Source of the DNA: CAYUAI01 sp964442745
Lineage (GTDB): Bacteria > Pseudomonadota > Gammaproteobacteria > S012-40
Length of the DNA: 24,555 nucleotides
Direction: 5' to 3'
Assembly: GCA_964442745.1 (NCBI GenBank)
Contig: CAYUAI010000063.1
Coordinates: 1-24,555 of the forward strand
Shown piece by piece: positions 1-9,415 of this stretch; position 1 is the first letter of the stretch; every line of letters begins with the position of its first letter. The position numbers were made by a program, and so were the translations under genes. The notes beneath the pieces were generated by a model. The model saw only the letters and a list, made by a program, of their open reading frames with translations, was not told where the DNA came from and ran no database searches.

Positions 1-20
1 AGAATAGCTAGATCTTACCA

Positions 21-293
21 CTGAAACGTATAATTATTCACCTTGAAAGGGATGGGCATGAAGAACCAATAAAAATAATTGAACACGGTGGGGCTTGGTT
101 AACAAAAGTTCAACAGCTCAAGAAGCGTAACTTGCTGCCTGAAAGAGTGATGTTTACTATTGAAGGCCCACAAAAAAAATTGGATGGTCAAATGGAGGCT
201 TGCCTTGAAATGACGAATGACCTTCGTGAACTCGGAGTGGAAGTTATTTCATATAATGAAAAAGAACGAGTCATTGAGTTTGCTTTGAATTAG
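21..293 (+). pseudogene. Unidentified short ORF, no normal start codon
   Basis: An open frame runs from just after an in-frame TAG (9-11) to TAG at 291-293. It has a coding look (many charged and hydrophobic residues, e.g. ERDGHEEPIKIIEHGGAW). The peptide starting at the CTG at 21-23 begins LKRIIIHLERDG, which resembles a natural N-terminus with CTG in place of ATG. The first in-frame ATG lies near 150 and would leave only about 48 residues. No clear Shine-Dalgarno precedes the CTG. I do not recognise the family. It may be a small intact gene with a rare start, or a gene that lost its start codon. It converges on the chpC-like gene 46 bp away. Confidence 0.35.
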
Positions 294-339
294 TCAGAAT
301 TTTGCTAATGAAACCTGAAAAAAATAGCAGATAAACTCA

Positions 340-825
340 TCACCCATCGGTTTTTGGTCTGATTATATTGTCCACCCCGAAGTGGCGTAGTTTCAGCAGA
401 TCTGGGATAAAGGCGGGCAGTTGATTTATCAATACGTAACTGAGTGCGCATGGATATAAATATTGAGGATGTAAATCCGTTTTTAAATTTCTCGAAGTGG
501 CTTGAATGATGCGCGGGGTATAGTTTGCGATGATACCTATATATAGGCAATTTCCCAGTTCTGATGGCATTTTTACGACCGCAATGGTGTATCTTGTCAC
601 GTTGTTTGTTAATTCTTGTGCTGCTGAATTTATCCGATTAAGGCAAATGACAGGTAAGGGTTTTTTTTGCCATTGTGTATAGCCTGCAATATCACTCTGT
701 CGATTATCTTTTACTAGATAGGCTAGCGATAAAACTTCAGCAATGGCTGCGGTGGGCAATAACACATGTGACATTTCTATCGGGATTAATAACGTAGATA
801 TTTTAAGTGTTGGATCAACAGTCAT
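340..825 (-). CDS. chpC: CheW-like protein, ChpC type
   Basis: This CheW-like adaptor of about 161 residues probably couples the receptor PilJ to the histidine kinase ChpA in the Pil-Chp chemosensory pathway. The N-terminal stretch TLLIPIEMSHVLLPTAAIAEV and the later GYTQWQKKPLPVICL match the first beta strands of CheW domains. It lies downstream of chpA on the same strand, where ChpC sits in Pseudomonas. An in-frame GTG at 843 would add six residues; the ATG at 825 was preferred because homologues start close to this point. Neither start has a strong Shine-Dalgarno. The sequence is divergent, so the ChpC assignment rests partly on position. Confidence 0.7.
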   Translation of the reverse strand: MTVDPTLKISTLLIPIEMSHVLLPTAAIAEVLSLAYLVKDNRQSDIAGYTQWQKKPLPVICLNRINSAAQELTNNVTRYTIAVVKMPSELGNCLYIGIIANYTPRIIQATSRNLKTDLHPQYLYPCALSYVLINQLPAFIPDLLKLRHFGVDNIIRPKTDG

Positions 826-935
826 GAGATGAGTTTGCAACACCGGTTTGTTTAGGAATCAAAAATTACTCCAACATATTAGTTTTTCAGATAATAAAAC
901 TTAATTTTAGTCCGGTGCTGATAAGTCAGTGCTTT

Positions 936-961
936 GTCGGGTTATGCTGCGCTAACCCGAC
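936..961. repeat. REP-like intergenic hairpin
   Basis: GTCGGGTTA (936-944) and TAACCCGAC (953-961) form a perfect 9-bp stem with an 8-nt loop TGCTGCGC. This core resembles a hairpin repeat scattered between genes in many proteobacteria. It lies in the 230-bp gap between chpA and the chpC-like gene. Confidence 0.65.
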
Positions 962-1003
962 CTACTTGCTTGGCTATTCTTACTGAGTTTAGGGGGTTAT
1001 GTG

Positions 1004-1042
1004 CTAAGGAATGAGGTATTTGTTAAAATACCCATTCCTTAG
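1004..1042. repeat. Long stem-loop just downstream of chpA
   Basis: The arms CTAAGGAATG...GGTATTT and AAATACC...CATTCCTTAG pair over about 17 bp with one bulged A and a GTTA loop. It lies 31 bp past the chpA stop. Neither strand has a T-run after the stem, so it is not a standard intrinsic terminator. It could stabilise the 3' end of the chpA message or be a repeat element. Confidence 0.55.
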
Positions 1043-1073
1043 TAGATGGGCAAGCCACAGGCATGCTGTGTAT

Positions 1074-4000
1074 CTAGGTTTTAAATTCTCTTCCGGTTAA
1101 TTGGCAAATATGCGATAGCAATTCATTTTCTTGATAGGGTTTACCGAGAAAAATATTCACCCCTAAACGTTTTGCCATTTTTTGGTGTTTTTTGCCAAAG
1201 CGTGATGTAATCATAATAATTGGAATATGTTGCCATTGGCTATTGTTGCGAACTTGTTTGGCCACTTCAAAACCATTTAAACGAGGCATTTCAACATCTA
1301 ATAGAATAATGGTAGGGGTTTCTTTTTTGATCTGATCGAGTGCTTCAACACCGTCTTTTACTGTTGTCACTTGCATATCATAACGCTCTAAAAAACGCTG
1401 CGTCACTTTTCTCACTGTTACTGAATCGTCAACTACGAGGACATTGAGGGTCGGGTCGGGCGTATTGGTATGGTGAGTATTGAGTGGTTTGGGTTGGTAG
1501 GTGCTTTGGATAATTTTGAGTAATATTTTTACATCAACAATTAAGGCGACTTTGCCATTGGGTAAAATAGAAGCGCCGGAGATACCTCGTATATGCGGTA
1601 GTTGCGGTCCGGTTGGTTTTAATACAATTTCTCGTTTTTCTAAGATTTTATCAACATGTAATGCCACTAGGTTATCGTTGTCACGGAGCAGGACGAGTGC
1701 GACAGTATTGCTCGTGGTTGGTACTTTTGTGTGTTTTCCGTTGAATAAACTCGCGAGATAAAGCACCGGAAAGTGTCGTGCATTCCAGGTAAAACACGGT
1801 GTTTTTTGTTGGTAAATTTCATTTAACTGGCGGCGATCGATAGGTAGTGTGTGTTCAATAAAATTATCGGGTAGGGCGTAGATGTCTTCGCCAGTTTGGA
1901 CCAGTAAGGTTTCGTTCAGTGCAATGGTAAAGGGGAGCCGTAAGGTGAAGGTTGTGCCAACGTTAACTTGAGTTTCAATATATAATGATCCCCCGAGCTT
2001 TTGTATTTCAGAATTAACCACATCCATGCCAATACCACGCCCTGATATTTGCGATATTTTGTCGGCAGTACTAAAGCCCGGTTCGAGAATTAATTGTAAG
2101 GCCTCTTCTTCAGATAACGTATCGTCTTTGGACATTAAACCTTTTTCTAGTGCTTTAGCACTAATTTTATTTGGATCAATGCCGGCGCCATCATCGGTGA
2201 TTTTGATAATATTTTCAGCGCGTTCTTTGAAAAATTCAATGCGTATTTTACCGGTTTCTGGCTTATGCTGCTTTAATCGTTGCTCAGGTGTTTCGATGCC
2301 ATGGGATATTGCATTTCGAATGATATGTTCCAGCGGGGCAATCAGTTTTTCTAATAATGCGCGATCGATCGCTGTTTCTGAGCCATCAAATACCAAGTTG
2401 GCTTTTTTATTTAATTCCCGGCAGGTTTGTCGCACGATGCGCTGTAACCGATTGGTTTGATTTGAAAATGAGATCATCCGTGAACTTATTAGGGTGTCAT
2501 GCAACTCTTCCTGCACTTTGTTAAGCTGTGAAATGAGTGTGTCGGTATCGAGTGTGAGCTGGGACAGGTTTCCATGCAGATTGAAGAGCTCGTCCAGGTT
2601 CTCCCTTAAGTGTATTGCTAGGGTTTGAGGAAATAGGGTGGTGCTTTGCGGCGCATTATAATCCGCTGTATTGTCATTAAACGGGTTTGTCTCGGCGGAT
2701 TGAGTGCCATCAAGTTCTGTATTCTTGAGTTGCTCTTTGAAACGAAGCATCGATTTTTCTAAAGCTAATAGTTGAACCTTGAAAGCGTCAATATTATTTT
2801 CAATATTGTTTTGTAACGTGCTTTGCTCGGTGGCTTGCTCAACCATCGTGTCAAGGACATCGGCGGCGAGTCGTACCATGTTTGACTTTTTGTCTTCACT
2901 GTTAGACTTGGGCGTCGCTGCTTCTAGGTTGTTATCTAGTGATGGATAGGATGATTCTTCTTTTCCTTGGTTTTGGCTGACATTTTTTTCTTCCGGTTTT
3001 TCCGGCGTTTCTTGATCGAGCATTGTGCTGTTAGGCATCATTAACGAATTGATGGGCTCAAATGCGTCGGGGGAGGGCGTCTCGCGAGGTGTGAATTCGG
3101 TAGTGAGTAAGGGAGCTGGTACTTCTGGTATTGTTTCGATAATGACAGAGGGCTCGATTGCGGTGGTTTCTTTTTCTTTTTGACGTGTGGAGGGTTTGTT
3201 ACTTAAGAGATCGGTGATTTGTGTGATCAGTGTATCGTCGTTGCGAATCTCATCTTGCCCATTTTTGACATCTTCAACCATGTTTGCTAACAGATCAAAG
3301 GCATGGCGGGTGAGTTCTTCAATTTCCTCATTTTCAGTAATGCGCTTCTCGACCAAGCTTTCAAAGAGTGATTCAAGATGATGGGTTAAGTCACCAATGG
3401 GGGGGATGTCAGCCATTCTCGCACTCCCCTTGATGGTATGTAAAAATCGTTGTAGTTTAGGGAAGGTCGATGGTGTCGCTCCGCTATTTTGCCAAATGCT
3501 AATTTCACTATTTGCTTCTTCAATAAGCTCTTCGGCTTCTTCGAGAAAGACTTCGATTAATGCGAGTTCATCATCGGATAATATTTTCTTTGGTTGGGAT
3601 TTGTTGGGTGCTGATGTTTCTTTGGTGAGCTCTAATTCGCGCAGTATTTGGTGTGGTTCTTCTTCTGCTTTATTACTGTTTTGTAGGTTGACTAACATTT
3701 CTCTTGTGGTGCTACTAAACTCTCTTAAGATTTCGATGGTTTCGTCATCAATATTTTCATTTTTATCTAACATGTTGCTGAAGTATTGATGCAGTAAGTC
3801 AGTAGTTTGCAAGAAATCTTCGATTTCTAATGCGGTGGCTTTAGAGTGCAGTGCTTGAATTGTGCTGATGAGTTCATCGGGTACGGGTAGGCTGGCGAGT
3901 TGAGCGGATTGTTGAGTAATAAAATTTTCGAGTTTCTCAATATCTAATAGTGATGATTTGATGAACGAATCAAGGACATCGGTGGATTGTACCGGCGATG

Positions 4001-6620
4001 GCTCGAATGTCTCATCGTCATTGGTTTTTAGAGAGGTTTCCGTGGTCGACGGGGAGGGCTCAAAAAATGTCAGACGGTCGATGTTATCAAGTGGGTTGAG
4101 TTCAATGGGGTCGTTGGTTGGCTCATCGGATTGGTGTCGATTATTTGGGGTGAGAGTGACTGCACTCACTTGGGGTTCCGCTTCGACAGCACTGGGTAAG
4201 TCTTCAAAGTTAGCGATTAATGCATCAATTTCGTTGGTTTGGTGAGTTAAGTTAGGCGTTTCCGTGTCGGGATTTTCATGATATATTTTGGCCTTGTCAG
4301 ATAACTGCATTAATTCGCTTGGTGCGGGGGTTCTTTCATTGAAACACCGAGTGATTTCTTTTAGGGCGACAAAGCCATGCTCCATGAATGCCAGTGCGGA
4401 TTTATCAAATGGGTAGAGGTCACACAGCGTATTGTTAATGAATTCTTCATAACCTTTGGCAAATTCACTAATTTCCATGGCGCCGGCAATTTGACCACTG
4501 CCTTTTAGGGTATGGAAGGCACGCCTTATGCTCCCTAGCGCTTTGTCGTCATGGATATTAAGTTTTAAAGCTTCAATACTCTTCTGAATATTAGCGATCG
4601 CCTCATAGGCTTCTTCAATAAAAATTTCGGCGACTTCATCGTCAATAAATTCTTGGCTTGCCGCGAAGGAAACAATATTGTTTTGATATTCGATCGATTC
4701 GCTTTGTCTTAATGCACTGTCATTGTTGGGTGTCAGTGTATTTTGTATTTCAGTATAGCTGTCTTTTATAGGCTGCAGAGCGATATTATCAATGGGTTTT
4801 TGTGGTTGTGTTCGCTGTGAATTTTTATGCTTAATGCGGGTGACGATAGCCTCGAGCACGGGAATGCTATCAGTCAACTCTTCTTGAGGTTTGGCGACGG
4901 GATAGCCCAGTTCTGTGACGCAATGACGGGTCATGCCAAGGATGGCATCGACGGACGTTTTATCCGACGCAACGGCATCGAGGTAATATTCTAATGAAAC
5001 AATGCCTTCCGCGAGGGTATCGAGCTTATTACTCTCTGGTAGGGTATCGTTTTCCAATAAATCAATTGTAATAAATTTATTGATGGCCTCGACTAAATCG
5101 GCAGCGTGGTGTAGTGACAATATGGTAAAACAGCCTTTAATTTCGTTAAGTAGTCGCGGGGTTTTGGCCAATAATTTTGGTTTGAACTGACTTGTTAAAA
5201 ATCCCAGAATATTGTTTTTAATTTCACCAACGTTTTGTTTAGCTTCGTCAATCGCAATTTTTATGAGGTGGCGAATTTCCGTTTCTGGTAAGTGCGTTCC
5301 ACTTGATATGCTCATGTTTTTTTCCGTTTCCTCAACAGTGGGTTGGATCTTGACGGTATCTGAATTATTAATGTTATCAAGTAATGTTTCAACTTGTACA
5401 ATGGCGCTGGCAATGGCCATCATTTTCTTGTCTTCGGGGTGTTTTTTTGCCTCAATGATTTGGGCGATTGATTCAATTTGACGCAAGAGCAAATGGCGTT
5501 CTCTACCAAAGTTAATTAAACTTAGGGTATCAGCGATTTGCTTGAGTGGTTTGCTGCATTCGGTGAGTTGGCTGACAGGGCTATTCGCATTGCGCGTAAA
5601 GACATCAATTGAGGTTTTCACTTGTTGTAAGGCTTTGTCGAGCTCGCGGGCAATGTTTTGCAGCGTTATGGATTTTGCGCCACGTAGATCTTTCTTTAAT
5701 AAGTTAATTTCTTTTTCTGTTGGGATGAGATGGGTTAATTGATAGGCTTTTTTTAGGAGTGTGACTTTTTCACCACGGCTGGTGGCCTGGGCAATATAGA
5801 ACAGGGCGTTTTTTAAAAGTTCAATCGGTGGGTTTGACTCGACTTGAGCGCCATGGTCTATTGCGATTTTTTTCATTTGGCGGTCGGTGTGGCCGAGCAA
5901 TAAGCGTATCGAGACATTGGAGCTTAGCCCCTTGTCTTTTAATGCCTCTAACAATCCTTCGATGATCCACCACAGCTGACGTAGGCGGGGAGAATAGCTG
6001 GAGTTTTCCAGGTTTCGCACAATCGCGTGCATTTGTTTTAAGCTGCGAATATCATGCGGGTTGCGGTACCAGGACAGCAAGGCCGCCTGATAATAGGGAC
6101 GCAGTGTTTGTGCGCTTTGTGCGGCATGGTTGGTGGCCTGATTACTTTTTGGAAGGGTGTCCGGGATTTGCGGTACAATGGACAGGTCCGGCATAAAAAG
6201 CGCGTTTTCTGTTAAAAGTGGTGCATTGCGGGCCGCTCTTAAATCATTGAGTAGGGGCAGCAGGGCGATCGGTATGTCGTTGTTACCGGCTTTGAGACGG
6301 TCTAAATAACCTTCTAAGGCGATGGTACCTTGTACCAGTGATTCATAGGCCTCTTCACGTTTGTCGATTCGTTTAGCCAGTAACTGTTTGATGGTTTCTT
6401 CCATTTCTTCCAGCAATAAGGCGATGCCATAATATTCCAAAATATGGAATATGCCAGCGATTTGGTGTAGCCGGGAGACGGTAGGCAATAACGGTCCGAT
6501 ATTATCTAACGATTCGCCGTATTGCCTTAAGGAATGCCTAATTTCATCGATTGTCTGATCAAGCTCATTTTTTAGCCAGTCTAATGGTTGATGGAAGTCG
6601 TTATATTTTAATGTATTCAT
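1074..6620 (-). CDS. chpA: ChpA-type hybrid histidine kinase (Hpt-HATPase-CheW-REC)
   Basis: This 1848-residue CheA-like kinase is the core of the Pil-Chp pathway for type IV pilus function. Two good Hpt domains have phosphorylatable His703 (AFHTLKGSG) and His1061 (FLHTIKGSA). Degenerate Hpt-like segments lie near His52 (LHQIAG), near residue 495 (NEIKGCF, no His) and near His925 (LHSKATAL). The ATPase has an N box near residue 1436 (HIIRNAISHG), then DDGAGID and GRGIGMDVV. A CheW domain (about 1590-1710) and a receiver domain follow, with phospho-acceptor Asp1775 (LLDVEMPR). It is shorter than P. aeruginosa ChpA (about 2470 residues), with fewer phosphotransfer domains. A strong Shine-Dalgarno (GGGAGGG) precedes the ATG. 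The downstream chpB methylesterase gene is absent. Confidence 0.95.
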   Translation of the reverse strand: MNTLKYNDFHQPLDWLKNELDQTIDEIRHSLRQYGESLDNIGPLLPTVSRLHQIAGIFHILEYYGIALLLEEMEETIKQLLAKRIDKREEAYESLVQGTIALEGYLDRLKAGNNDIPIALLPLLNDLRAARNAPLLTENALFMPDLSIVPQIPDTLPKSNQATNHAAQSAQTLRPYYQAALLSWYRNPHDIRSLKQMHAIVRNLENSSYSPRLRQLWWIIEGLLEALKDKGLSSNVSIRLLLGHTDRQMKKIAIDHGAQVESNPPIELLKNALFYIAQATSRGEKVTLLKKAYQLTHLIPTEKEINLLKKDLRGAKSITLQNIARELDKALQQVKTSIDVFTRNANSPVSQLTECSKPLKQIADTLSLINFGRERHLLLRQIESIAQIIEAKKHPEDKKMMAIASAIVQVETLLDNINNSDTVKIQPTVEETEKNMSISSGTHLPETEIRHLIKIAIDEAKQNVGEIKNNILGFLTSQFKPKLLAKTPRLLNEIKGCFTILSLHHAADLVEAINKFITIDLLENDTLPESNKLDTLAEGIVSLEYYLDAVASDKTSVDAILGMTRHCVTELGYPVAKPQEELTDSIPVLEAIVTRIKHKNSQRTQPQKPIDNIALQPIKDSYTEIQNTLTPNNDSALRQSESIEYQNNIVSFAASQEFIDDEVAEIFIEEAYEAIANIQKSIEALKLNIHDDKALGSIRRAFHTLKGSGQIAGAMEISEFAKGYEEFINNTLCDLYPFDKSALAFMEHGFVALKEITRCFNERTPAPSELMQLSDKAKIYHENPDTETPNLTHQTNEIDALIANFEDLPSAVEAEPQVSAVTLTPNNRHQSDEPTNDPIELNPLDNIDRLTFFEPSPSTTETSLKTNDDETFEPSPVQSTDVLDSFIKSSLLDIEKLENFITQQSAQLASLPVPDELISTIQALHSKATALEIEDFLQTTDLLHQYFSNMLDKNENIDDETIEILREFSSTTREMLVNLQNSNKAEEEPHQILRELELTKETSAPNKSQPKKILSDDELALIEVFLEEAEELIEEANSEISIWQNSGATPSTFPKLQRFLHTIKGSARMADIPPIGDLTHHLESLFESLVEKRITENEEIEELTRHAFDLLANMVEDVKNGQDEIRNDDTLITQITDLLSNKPSTRQKEKETTAIEPSVIIETIPEVPAPLLTTEFTPRETPSPDAFEPINSLMMPNSTMLDQETPEKPEEKNVSQNQGKEESSYPSLDNNLEAATPKSNSEDKKSNMVRLAADVLDTMVEQATEQSTLQNNIENNIDAFKVQLLALEKSMLRFKEQLKNTELDGTQSAETNPFNDNTADYNAPQSTTLFPQTLAIHLRENLDELFNLHGNLSQLTLDTDTLISQLNKVQEELHDTLISSRMISFSNQTNRLQRIVRQTCRELNKKANLVFDGSETAIDRALLEKLIAPLEHIIRNAISHGIETPEQRLKQHKPETGKIRIEFFKERAENIIKITDDGAGIDPNKISAKALEKGLMSKDDTLSEEEALQLILEPGFSTADKISQISGRGIGMDVVNSEIQKLGGSLYIETQVNVGTTFTLRLPFTIALNETLLVQTGEDIYALPDNFIEHTLPIDRRQLNEIYQQKTPCFTWNARHFPVLYLASLFNGKHTKVPTTSNTVALVLLRDNDNLVALHVDKILEKREIVLKPTGPQLPHIRGISGASILPNGKVALIVDVKILLKIIQSTYQPKPLNTHHTNTPDPTLNVLVVDDSVTVRKVTQRFLERYDMQVTTVKDGVEALDQIKKETPTIILLDVEMPRLNGFEVAKQVRNNSQWQHIPIIMITSRFGKKHQKMAKRLGVNIFLGKPYQENELLSHICQLTGREFKT

Positions 6621-7296
6621 CCATAGCCCTCCCGTATCGAGCTGTATTAATTTGTTATTTTTTTGTACGAATCATCGTGGCAGGTAAGTATTAAGACGTT
6701 TGTTTTGTGCTTGGTGAGGTGAGAAGCGCTCTTAAATGATTCCGTGGTCGAAAACGCTTTTTACATCACCAAGGTAAAACGTTTTACCTGTAACGTATGG
6801 CAAATTTTACTGCGAGGTTTTTATTTGCATGCAATCTCTGACAGCATATGACACTGAGTGTTAGCCTGAAATTCGACCGAACTGGCATGAGCCGCCAATT
6901 TATTTGGTAGGCCAGGTTGTGCTTCAGTTGAGCGTAATCAAAAAAATCAAGGTTTTTTTCGTCAGTGCATAAAAAATGATTTGCTTTAGATTGTATTTGA
7001 GTGTCGCCTAAAACCCCACCATAGCAACGTGATAATTGCCGCTTTATTTGTTGATTTAACATCATATTTTGTTATTGCCGATGGCTCAGTCTGACATTCT
7101 AGAATGACCACGAGGCATTTTTGCATTATAACCTTGCTGAAGCCACAAATCGCGTTTTTTCGTGAGTGCTGAGCGTGAGGCATATATCTTACATATAGCG
7201 TTGGTCAAATCGTTACCCTATCGTTTTTTGATGTAATAGAAACTTAATGGGGTTTTAACCGACATTGGGCGGAATCGGACAATCGATTATCGTCGT
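6621..7296. other. 676-bp gap between pilJ and chpA, no recognised gene
   Basis: Pseudomonas carries pilK (a CheR-type methyltransferase) at this position. Here I see no CheR motifs. Minus-strand open frames exist (6784-7065, 93 codons; 6986-7183, 65 codons), but they overlap, have unusual composition (rich in C, W, Q, N) and resemble no family I know. The gap also holds an 18-bp palindrome at 6772-6789. Confidence 0.6.
6772..6789. repeat. Perfect 18-bp palindrome
   Basis: AGGTAAAACGTTTTACCT is fully self-complementary. It sits about 150 bp upstream of the chpA start on the minus strand. It could be a dimeric regulator's operator in front of chpA, or a short hairpin (7-bp stem, 4-nt loop). 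No run of T follows on either strand, so a terminator is unlikely. Confidence 0.5.
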
Positions 7297-9351
7297 TTAG
7301 GGAAGCTTAAATCCTTTAATCAGCGCTTTGAGTTGTTTGGCGTGATTTGCCAGGTTGCCTGTTAAGTTGACGGTTTGTTTGGTGCCGGCTAAATTCTGGT
7401 TGGTGACATTGGCAATGGTGTTCATATTACGAGAAATTTTATTGGAGGTGCTGCTGAGTTGATTGGCAGCATCTGAAATATTTTTTGTTAATTCGGACAG
7501 TTCCGTTGATATACTTTCAATACGGACTAAGGCTTTACCCGCACTATGGGCTAATGCGGTACCGTTTGAAACATCGGCGGTTGTTTGTTCCATGGCGTTG
7601 ACGGCTTTTGCCGTATCGGTGCGAATCGAGTGAACTAAGGTTTCGATGTTATGGGTGGCTAAACCCACTTTATCCGCCAGTTGCTGGACTTCTTCTGCGA
7701 CGGAGCTTGGGTTATCTATTTTACCACTGCTCGCCGAGGCCTGGATGGCGGAATTGAGCGCAAGAATATTTGTTTGGTCAGCAATATCTTTTATCAGTTC
7801 AACGGTATCACCAATTTCTTGGGAGCTTTTGCCGAGTCGTTTAATTTGTGCGGAAAAGTGTTTAATATCGGTTTGAATGGTAAGCATGCTGGCGACGGTT
7901 TTTTTTACGGTATTTGATCCAGCCACGGCAATATTGAGGGCTCTAGTGGCGACGTGGGATGATTTAACGGCGTGCTCAGAAACCATTTGTATCGCTTTTG
8001 CCATGCTTTCGATGGATTGAGAGACTTGTGCAATTTGTTCGCTTTGCTGGTCGCTGGCGCGTGCTAGATGAATGGTGGTGACTTGAGTTTCTTCGGCATT
8101 TTCTGCGACCTGGTTTGTCATTTGATCAATGGCGGTAATTAATTTAACTAAGGAATAGATGGCTGAATTAACCGCGTTTGCGATAGCGCCGGTGATTTCA
8201 CTATCAACGGTGGCTGTGACAGTTAAGTCGCCTTTGGCAAATGTTTCGATGTCGTTCAGTAATTTGGCAATGGCTTGTTGGACGTGTTTGCTTGGTATAC
8301 TTGGGGCCGGATCCATGGCAGGTGTGGCTGCGGTCTGATTTTTTTCGGTTGAGTTGTTTGGGGTCAGGGTGATGTATTTTATCAATAAAAAGATTAAAAA
8401 AAGTAGCGTAATTGTGCTGAGCGTGAGTCCTATCCAGATGATTTTTTGGTGCTGCGCTTGGCGAACGCTAAACGAGTTTGTTAATAGAGAAATACTGTTG
8501 AGTAAGGTATGACTTTGTAGCACGATATCTTTTGAGGCTTTTTGAGCACGAATAAGTTGTGGTGTTTTTTCTGATATACGATTCACCAATTGTTCTATAT
8601 TCGAGAATGTTGATGCGATGGTTTGTAATTTATTCTGGATCTTTCTGTTTGTTATTTTATGAATGCTTTTATTTTTGTTGCCACGCAACAGACTGGTGAG
8701 TAATTCATCGAACAGTTTGGTTTTTCGTTCAAAAAATTCAGCCGCCGTTTTAGATCCGATTTCACCACGGATGATCACCATTGCGCTATTGTTAATGGTT
8801 TGCACGAGAACCATCAGTTGGCTAATCATGCTTATGTGCTGCGATTTTGCATTCGCGTTGTGCAGCAGATCTAAAATTTCATTGAGTTTGTCGATGAGTT
8901 CCGGAGTGATATCGTTAATGGTAATGCTAAAATTTTTGAGAATGCGAATAACGCTTTCGGTTTTGATAATGATATTGAGTTCGTTTTGGAACGCGTTCCA
9001 TTGATTAATGGTTGCCATGGATTCAGCGGATATGGAATGGGGCACGGCCGGCAAACCAAGTGCGGGATCACCTTGCTTTAGTATACGAATATTTTTTTCA
9101 ATTTGTTCACTGGCGTTTTGTAATTGGATAAAGGCTTCAGGTTTTGCTGATAGCGCTTCGGGTATGTTGCTAATCACTTGTAGCGCTAAAATTTTTTGCT
9201 GAGAGACTAATTCTAGGTACTTATTTTCAGTGGGACTTATCCATATGGCATAGCTGAGGGTCGTTATTATTGAACACATGAAAACCAATAATACGGCAAA
9301 CAGTATTATTGGTTTGCGAGATGCTGTGTCAACAAACAATTCCGTGTCCAT
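7297..9351 (-). CDS. pilJ: PilJ-type methyl-accepting chemoreceptor
   Basis: This 684-residue membrane chemoreceptor feeds ChpA through the CheW-like PilI. A first membrane segment (about 15-35, PIILFAVLLVFMCSIITTLS) and a second (about 303-325, IIWIGLTLSTITLLFLIFLL) flank a periplasmic PilJ-type sensor region. A HAMP-like linker and a long coiled-coil signalling domain follow. The hairpin tip reads ILALNSAIQASASSGKIDN followed by VAEEVQQLADK; the usual glycine-rich stretch GDAGRGFAVVADEV is not conserved. The start (ATG 9351) lacks an obvious Shine-Dalgarno and lies 64 bp after pilI. No pilK methyltransferase gene follows, so whether the receptor is methylated is unclear. Confidence 0.9.
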   Translation of the reverse strand: MDTELFVDTASRKPIILFAVLLVFMCSIITTLSYAIWISPTENKYLELVSQQKILALQVISNIPEALSAKPEAFIQLQNASEQIEKNIRILKQGDPALGLPAVPHSISAESMATINQWNAFQNELNIIIKTESVIRILKNFSITINDITPELIDKLNEILDLLHNANAKSQHISMISQLMVLVQTINNSAMVIIRGEIGSKTAAEFFERKTKLFDELLTSLLRGNKNKSIHKITNRKIQNKLQTIASTFSNIEQLVNRISEKTPQLIRAQKASKDIVLQSHTLLNSISLLTNSFSVRQAQHQKIIWIGLTLSTITLLFLIFLLIKYITLTPNNSTEKNQTAATPAMDPAPSIPSKHVQQAIAKLLNDIETFAKGDLTVTATVDSEITGAIANAVNSAIYSLVKLITAIDQMTNQVAENAEETQVTTIHLARASDQQSEQIAQVSQSIESMAKAIQMVSEHAVKSSHVATRALNIAVAGSNTVKKTVASMLTIQTDIKHFSAQIKRLGKSSQEIGDTVELIKDIADQTNILALNSAIQASASSGKIDNPSSVAEEVQQLADKVGLATHNIETLVHSIRTDTAKAVNAMEQTTADVSNGTALAHSAGKALVRIESISTELSELTKNISDAANQLSSTSNKISRNMNTIANVTNQNLAGTKQTVNLTGNLANHAKQLKALIKGFKLP

Positions 9352-9415
9352 ATTATTTTGCTTAAACTAACTATTACCGATCTAAGGAATGAATTAGGCA
9401 AGTGAGCAGGTAAAT

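Noticed and set aside
1501..5742. Many plus-strand open frames inside chpA
   Set aside because: They are antisense shadows of a clear 1848-residue kinase.
6784..7183. Two overlapping minus-strand open frames between pilJ and chpA as genes
   Set aside because: Unusual composition, no family resemblance, no ribosome sites seen; not PilK.
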